DNA from: Dehalococcoidia bacterium
GTDB taxonomy: Bacteria > Chloroflexota > Dehalococcoidia > Dehalococcoidales > Fen-1064
Assembly: GCA_030691775.1 (NCBI GenBank)
Contig: JAUYDN010000043.1
Coordinates: 1 to 5,246, forward strand
Reading direction: 5' to 3'
DNA: 5,246 bases
Shown: positions 5,015 through 5,246 of the stretch, piece after piece
Numbering within the stretch: position 1 is the stretch's first letter
Layout: each line of letters opens with the position of its first letter
Position numbers and translations under genes: made by a program
The notes under the pieces: model-generated
What the model saw: the letters and a program-made list of their open reading frames with translations, nothing else
What the model was told of the DNA's origin: nothing
Database searches by the model: none

Positions 5015-5098
5015 AATAAAAGCACTTTTAGGGCAAAGCCTGGCGGAGGGGAAAGGGGCGGACTTGACACTTGTTGTTTGGCAGTTGGCTATTTCTCT

Positions 5099-5246
5099 TT
5101 AAAGCCCCATCGCCTGCGCCACGTACTCCCGCCAGTAATCACCATCACCCCAGCTCAGCATCGCCGCCTTGCCGCGTGTCGTATAGAAATGCAGGTCGTG
5201 GTCCACAGTTACACCGATGGCGCCGAAAATCTGGTGCGATTTCGTG
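5099..5246 (-). CDS. Acyl-CoA dehydrogenase, C-terminal fragment (cut by window edge)
   Basis: The last 48 codons of a minus-strand gene that begins beyond the right edge; the stop TAA lies at 5099-5101. The fragment reads HQIFGAIGVTVDHDLHFY, then TTRGKAAMLSWGDGDYWREY and a final VAQAMGL. The Q-[IV]-x-G-x-x-G-x-T-x-x-HDL-x-x-Y pattern is the hallmark of the C-terminal helical domain of FAD-dependent acyl-CoA dehydrogenases, where it contributes to FAD binding and tetramer contacts. These enzymes introduce the alpha-beta double bond in acyl-CoA thioesters. Substrate and neighbours cannot be judged from this fragment. It converges on ispH. Confidence 0.85.
   Translation of the reverse strand, partial: TKSHQIFGAIGVTVDHDLHFYTTRGKAAMLSWGDGDYWREYVAQAMGL

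Larger units (their letters stand above)
4686..5098. other. 413-bp convergent intergenic region rich in repeats
   Basis: No gene or RNA is seen between ispH and the converging acyl-CoA dehydrogenase. The left part (4686-4800) is AT-rich and starts with the AGGATTTAG/GTTTAGAGTT repeat modules in inverse orientation. The right part carries the palindromes at 4826-4842, 4885-4941 and perhaps 4963-5014. A minus-strand open frame (4858-5070) is a translation of these repeats. No intrinsic terminator with a T-run was found for either gene, though the hairpins could end transcription from both sides. Confidence 0.6.

Noticed and set aside
4858..5070. 70-residue minus-strand open frame in the convergent intergenic region
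   Set aside because: It translates the hairpin repeats (copies C and D), has no recognisable domain and lies entirely within repeat-rich DNA.
5074..5103. TTGACA with TTTAAA 18 bases downstream as a plus-strand promoter
   Set aside because: It points into the 3' end of a minus-strand gene, with no plus-strand gene following; likely chance.
1..5246. CRISPR array, toxin-antitoxin pair, defence system or rRNA/tRNA gene
   Set aside because: The repeats are few, unevenly spaced and palindromic, with no regular spacers. No matching protein families or RNA folds were seen on either strand.

Overview
This is a window of ordinary bacterial chromosome with moderate GC content. It carries four well-supported complete genes, one small domain-sized gene, and the 3' end of a sixth gene running off the right edge. 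The lineage is not directly shown. A LacD-type aldolase, a PlsC ending in an 'LLPPGYRG' tail, an IspH with a 'HTSANTNRL' motif, and an acyl-CoA dehydrogenase together with many palindromic intergenic repeats fit an uncultured Chloroflexota bacterium, perhaps Dehalococcoidia. That placement is inference from family resemblance and is held at moderate-to-low confidence.

Layout: positions 1-196 are intergenic, with a hairpin repeat at 37-93. A LacD-type class I aldolase lies on the minus strand (197-1195) with a good sigma-70-like promoter. Positions 1196-1613 form a divergent intergenic region; it holds that promoter and a 198-bp composite palindromic element (1353-1550) with imperfect inverted ends. 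rsmE (16S rRNA m3U1498 methyltransferase) occupies 1614-2345 on the plus strand. A short AT-rich repeat-bearing gap follows, then a 61-codon DUF4287-like gene (2489-2674) whose 3' end is duplicated around a perfect palindrome (to about 2734). A strong promoter at 2879-2907 precedes plsC (2941-3576), with a second copy of the hairpin repeat behind it (3682-3741). ispH follows (3825-4685). A 413-bp convergent intergenic region carries more palindromes, including a third, inverted copy of the hairpin repeat (4885-4941). The C-terminal 48 codons of an acyl-CoA dehydrogenase lie on the minus strand (5099-5246).

The genes do not form one pathway. RsmE acts in ribosome maturation, PlsC in phospholipid synthesis, IspH in the last step of the MEP isoprenoid pathway, the acyl-CoA dehydrogenase in acyl-CoA oxidation, and the aldolase in sugar-phosphate metabolism. 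plsC next to ispH is a known housekeeping neighbourhood (often cmk-plsC-ispH); here the two are separated by 248 bp that include a repeat.

I found no clear novel system. The most interesting signals are in non-coding DNA: a repeat family whose outer stems change in a compensatory way between copies, a MITE-like composite palindrome upstream of rsmE, and the palindrome insertion with flanking duplication at the end of the small gene. In protein, the acyltransferase has Glu in place of the usual Asp of the HX4D motif.
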